From NCBI GenBank assembly GCA_021786655.1, contig JAJYMU010000085.1, positions 1-14,433 on the forward strand: a stretch of 14,433 bases of DNA, written 5' to 3'. This DNA comes from Bacteroidota bacterium (lineage in GTDB: Bacteria > Bacteroidota > Ignavibacteria > Ignavibacteriales > Melioribacteraceae). Position numbers and translations under genes: made by a program. Below, piece by piece: positions 12,116-14,433 of the stretch (the stretch's first letter is position 1; every line of letters begins with the position of its first letter). A model generated the notes under the pieces. It was not told the DNA's origin and did no database searches. It saw only the letters and a program-made list of their open reading frames with translations.

Positions 12116-13561
12116 ATGAAAATTGAGGAACATCTAAAATTACTTTTTGAGAGCTGGTCCGGAGAGAAAGTTAATACTTTCTCTCCCCTTCCGGCGTCCG
12201 CGTCGGCGCGAAAATATTTTCGAATTACCGGCAGCGGCAAAACCGCAATCGGCGTTTATAACGCTGATGTTCGCGAGAACCGCGCATTCGTATATCTGAC
12301 AAAACATTTTTTGAAAAAGAAATTGAATGTGCCAAAGGTCTATTCTGCAGATTTGAAATCACACATCTATCTTCTTGAAGACCTTGGCAACGAAACTATT
12401 TATTCTTATCTCGATAAGAACCGCTGCGGAGAAAATTTTAGTTCTTCAACGGTTGACCTTTACAAAAACGTAATCGAAACTCTTCCCCAGTTTCAGATTC
12501 ACGGTACCAAGGGGTTGGATTATTCCAAATGTTATCCCCGCGCAAAGTTTGATAAGCAGTCTATGATGTGGGATTTGAATTATTTCAAATATTATTTTCT
12601 TAAGCTCGCCAAAATTTCTTTCGACGAACAAAAACTCGAAGATGATTTTAATGCACTGGTTGAATTTTTGCTTCAGGCAGATTGCAACTATTTCATGTAC
12701 CGTGATTTCAATTCACGCAACGTGATGCTCTTTAACGGCGAGCCGTTTTTTATTGATTACCAAGGCGGGCGCAAAGGTGCGCTACAATACGACATCGCTT
12801 CTTTCTTGCTGGATTCCAAGGCAAACATCCCTTTACAACTTCGCGAAGAATTTCTTGAGCACTATATAAGCTCCATCAAGAAAATCAAAGAAGTAAATAA
12901 GAAAGAGTTTCTAAAATATTATTACGGTTACGTTCTGATTCGGCTGCTTCAGATGTTCGGCGCTTACGGCTACCGCGGCTACTTCGAAGGCAAGTCACAT
13001 TTTCTGAAAAGCATTCCGTATGCGGTAAAAAATTTGGAATGGCTCTTGCAAAATCATCCGCCGAAAATAAAAATGCCGGAGCTGCTCAATTCACTTAACC
13101 AAATTATTCATTCCACGGAATTGAAGAACTTTGACGCTGATGATTTTAGCACCGGCAAATTAACCGTCCGGATTAATAGCTTTTCATACCGGGAGAAAAT
13201 TCCTATTGATCTTTCCGGCAATGGCGGCGGTTTTGTTTTCGATTGCCGTGCTATTCACAACCCGGGTCGTTACGATGAATACAAATCATTAACGGGCAAA
13301 GACAAGCCAGTTGCGGACTTTCTGAATTCTCAACCTGAAACGCAAAAATTTTTGCAGAATGTTTTCTCGCTGGTAGATGAATCCGTTGAAAAATATCTGT
13401 CACGCGGTTTCACCGACTTGATGGTTAACTTCGGATGCACTGGCGGACAACACCGCTCTGTTTATTGTGCGGAGAGGTTAGGAGAACATTTGGTACATAG
13501 AGAAGATTTAACCGTCGTTGTTTCTCATACTAATTTGAAAAAAGGGGGATTAAGTGACTGA
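12116..13561 (+). CDS. Aminoglycoside-phosphotransferase-fold sugar kinase fused to RapZ C-terminal domain
   Basis: This is a two-domain protein of 481 residues. Residues 1 to about 320 are an APH/choline-kinase-fold phosphotransferase with catalytic loop YRDFNSRNVML (Asp197, Asn202) and metal-binding Asp214 in FIDYQGG. The loop resembles anomeric cell-wall sugar kinases such as AmgK, although their first His is Tyr195 here. Residues about 346-478 match the C-terminal half of RapZ: a D-C-R-x4-N-P segment (Asp376 to Pro383), TGKDKPVADFL, and GCTGGQHRSVYCAE (440-453). In E. coli RapZ this half senses glucosamine-6-phosphate and binds the sRNA GlmZ; the N-terminal Walker kinase half of RapZ is absent here. 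A MurU-like gene lies downstream, which fits an AmgK-MurU-type amino-sugar pathway. It overlaps the next gene by 8 nt. The Shine-Dalgarno is weak. Confidence 0.88.
   Translation: MKIEEHLKLLFESWSGEKVNTFSPLPASASARKYFRITGSGKTAIGVYNADVRENRAFVYLTKHFLKKKLNVPKVYSADLKSHIYLLEDLGNETIYSYLDKNRCGENFSSSTVDLYKNVIETLPQFQIHGTKGLDYSKCYPRAKFDKQSMMWDLNYFKYYFLKLAKISFDEQKLEDDFNALVEFLLQADCNYFMYRDFNSRNVMLFNGEPFFIDYQGGRKGALQYDIASFLLDSKANIPLQLREEFLEHYISSIKKIKEVNKKEFLKYYYGYVLIRLLQMFGAYGYRGYFEGKSHFLKSIPYAVKNLEWLLQNHPPKIKMPELLNSLNQIIHSTELKNFDADDFSTGKLTVRINSFSYREKIPIDLSGNGGGFVFDCRAIHNPGRYDEYKSLTGKDKPVADFLNSQPETQKFLQNVFSLVDESVEKYLSRGFTDLMVNFGCTGGQHRSVYCAERLGEHLVHREDLTVVVSHTNLKKGGLSD
12161..12186 (+). repeat. Perfect 10-bp inverted repeat early in the kinase-RapZ coding region
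   Basis: GGAGAGAAAG (12161-12170), loop TTAATA, and CTTTCTCTCC (12177-12186) pair without mismatch. The stem begins 45 nt after the start codon. No T-run follows, so it does not look like an intrinsic terminator. It could be an mRNA structure or a protein-binding site. Confidence 0.6.
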
Positions 13562-13579
13562 GGCACTAAGGAACAAAGT
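13552..13579 (+). repeat. Left arm of imperfect inverted repeat flanking the four-helix-bundle gene
   Basis: The reverse complement of this 28-nt segment matches 13949-13976 at 20 of 28 positions, and G-U wobbles raise RNA pairing to 22. It covers the end of the kinase-RapZ gene and the first codons of the four-helix gene. Confidence 0.55.
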
Positions 13580-13940
13580 AACTGTAATCAAAACTTTCCG
13601 TGATCTTATAGTTTGGCAAAAATCGATTTCATTTGTAACCGAGATTTATAAAATGACCAATGCTTTTCCAAAGGAAGAACAATTTTCGTTAACAAATCAA
13701 TTGAGAAGAGCCGCGATTTCGATTCCAAGTAATATCGCGGAAGGATTCGGACGACATACACGCAAAGAATATATTAGATTTCTTCAAATCGCTATCGGTT
13801 CAACTTTTGAACTACAAACTCAAATCGAAATTGCGAAGAATCTAAATTTTATTTCTCAGGAAAATTTTTCTAGGGTTTTCGAGTTAAGCAGAGAAATTGA
13901 AAGAATGCTCAGCAGTTTAATAACTAAATTGAAAGTGTAG
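13554..13940 (+). CDS. Four-helix-bundle protein (23S rRNA IVP / S23 family type)
   Basis: This 128-residue protein is a textbook member of the family originally found in 23S rRNA intervening sequences. It has F-R-D-L-I-V-W-Q-K-S near residue 15, NQLRRAAISIPSNIAEGFGR at about 48-67, and KEYIRFLQIAIGSTFELQTQI at about 70-90. It starts with GTG at 13554, preceded by a G-rich ribosome binding site (GGGGG, 5 nt away), and overlaps the end of the kinase-RapZ gene by 8 nt. Imperfect inverted repeats lie at its two ends (13552-13579 and 13949-13976), which suggests a discrete cassette that entered this operon. There is no rRNA around it. Its function is not known, and the protein is clearly divergent from the copy at 4393-4767. 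Confidence 0.85.
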   Translation: MTEALRNKVTVIKTFRDLIVWQKSISFVTEIYKMTNAFPKEEQFSLTNQLRRAAISIPSNIAEGFGRHTRKEYIRFLQIAIGSTFELQTQIEIAKNLNFISQENFSRVFELSREIERMLSSLITKLKV

Positions 13941-13948
13941 CGGATGAG

Positions 13949-13976
13949 ACTTTGTTTCTTTGCCCCTTTGCAACTT
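13949..13976 (+). repeat. Right arm of imperfect inverted repeat flanking the four-helix-bundle gene
   Basis: This is the partner of 13552-13579 (20 of 28 matches as reverse complement). It lies 8 bp after the four-helix stop, in the 69-bp gap before the nucleotidyltransferase. The rest of that gap shows no terminator or promoter that I can support. Confidence 0.55.
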
Positions 13977-14009
13977 TTCTTCTTAGCATTTGCGTGTAAC
14001 GGTTAACCA

Positions 14010-14433
14010 ATGAAAGCACTCGTTCTTGCAGCCGGTCTCGGCACACGGTTACAGCCGCTCACTAACTCAAAGCCAAAAGCTCTCATCGAGATAAACGGCA
14101 AAACACTTCTGGAGTTAACTATTACACGACTTTTAAAATTCGGATTCGATCAGATCATCGTCAACGTTCATCATTTTGCCGATCAAATTACTGATTACCT
14201 TGAAACGAAAAAAAACTTTGGCGCGCAGATTTCTATTTCCGATGAAAGCAATTTACTTCTAGACACTGGCGGCGGATTGAAAAAAGCATCTTGGTTCTTC
14301 AACGACGGAAAACCATTTCTTATTCACAACGTTGATGTACTTTCCGATCTCGATTTCACTAAGCTTTATGAATCTCATTTAGGCAGTAATGGTATCGCTA
14401 CATTGGCAGTGCAAAACCGGAAATCATCACGTT
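14010..14433 (+). CDS. MurU-like NDP-sugar nucleotidyltransferase (3' truncated by window edge)
   Basis: The first 141 residues are visible and open to the edge. The N-terminus is a sugar-1-phosphate nucleotidyltransferase signature, with LAAGLGTRLQPLT (6-18) followed by KPKAL, where Gly, Arg and Lys bind the NTP. DTGGGL (85-90) and the Asn107-Val-Asp109 metal-binding motif follow. Alignment from memory is best to MurU, which makes UDP-MurNAc from MurNAc-1-phosphate in peptidoglycan recycling. Related mannose-1-phosphate and glucose-1-phosphate transferases share these motifs, so the substrate is not certain. The upstream AmgK-like kinase domain supports the MurU reading, because AmgK and MurU act in sequence. 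The start is the ATG at 14010; its ribosome binding site is poor. Confidence 0.88.
   Translation, partial: MKALVLAAGLGTRLQPLTNSKPKALIEINGKTLLELTITRLLKFGFDQIIVNVHHFADQITDYLETKKNFGAQISISDESNLLLDTGGGLKKASWFFNDGKPFLIHNVDVLSDLDFTKLYESHLGSNGIATLAVQNRKSSR

Noticed and set aside
13554..13940. Diversity-generating retroelement (the Avd accessory protein is also a four-helix bundle)
   Set aside because: No reverse transcriptase, template repeat or variable repeat is visible in the window, and the sequence fits the IVP subgroup.
13944..14006. 20-codon ORF with a hydrophobic run and a late Cys, resembling a lipoprotein signal
   Set aside because: There is no mature protein after the Cys, no ribosome binding site, and it coincides with the inverted-repeat arm, which explains the sequence better.

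Overview
The window looks like a chromosomal segment of a moderately AT-rich Gram-negative bacterium of the Bacteroidota/Ignavibacteriota (FCB) group. The evidence is a DUF5916/CBM9-like outer-membrane barrel protein, an LPS-core heptose epimerase, 23S-IVP-type four-helix-bundle genes, a secreted M28 peptidase, and a sugar kinase fused to a RapZ C-terminal domain. No rRNA, tRNA, CRISPR array, phage module or intact transposase is visible.

Layout. (1) 1-2952, plus strand: the 3' part of a DUF5916 outer-membrane protein gene, then an alpha/beta hydrolase. (2) 5743-2988, minus strand: a tightly packed, partly overlapping cluster of hldD (ADP-heptose epimerase), a four-helix-bundle protein, a Nudix hydrolase, and a membrane protein whose tail carries four evenly spaced F-x-x-[VIL]-D-S repeats. 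(3) 5829-10411, plus strand, divergent from hldD: cobalamin-dependent methionine synthase metH, followed after 5 nt by a DinB-superfamily protein whose ribosome binding site lies in the metH 3' end. (4) 10530-12089: a secreted M28 metallopeptidase with its own good Shine-Dalgarno and a likely sigma70-type promoter. (5) 12116 to the right edge: a kinase-RapZ fusion, a second four-helix-bundle gene (8-nt overlap), and the start of a MurU-like nucleotidyltransferase. This last group suggests amino-sugar or cell-wall-sugar activation (anomeric kinase plus uridylyltransferase) with a RapZ-type sensory or RNA-binding module attached.

The most remarkable feature is inside metH. Between the cobalamin cap domain and the B12-binding domain, about 140 extra codons encode a complete DUF559 (Vsr-like, PD-(D/E)XK) endonuclease domain with its expected acidic residues. 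It is bracketed by two GC-rich hairpin sequences that are both read through in frame (peptides with a GEG core). No intein splice motifs are present. It therefore looks like a nuclease cassette that has invaded an essential enzyme at a tolerant interdomain linker without breaking it. A second possible mobile cassette is the four-helix-bundle gene at 13554-13940, which is flanked by imperfect inverted repeats (20 of 28 positions). A perfect 10-bp hairpin lies just inside the start of the kinase-RapZ gene. Family assignments come from reading motifs by eye; no database search was run.
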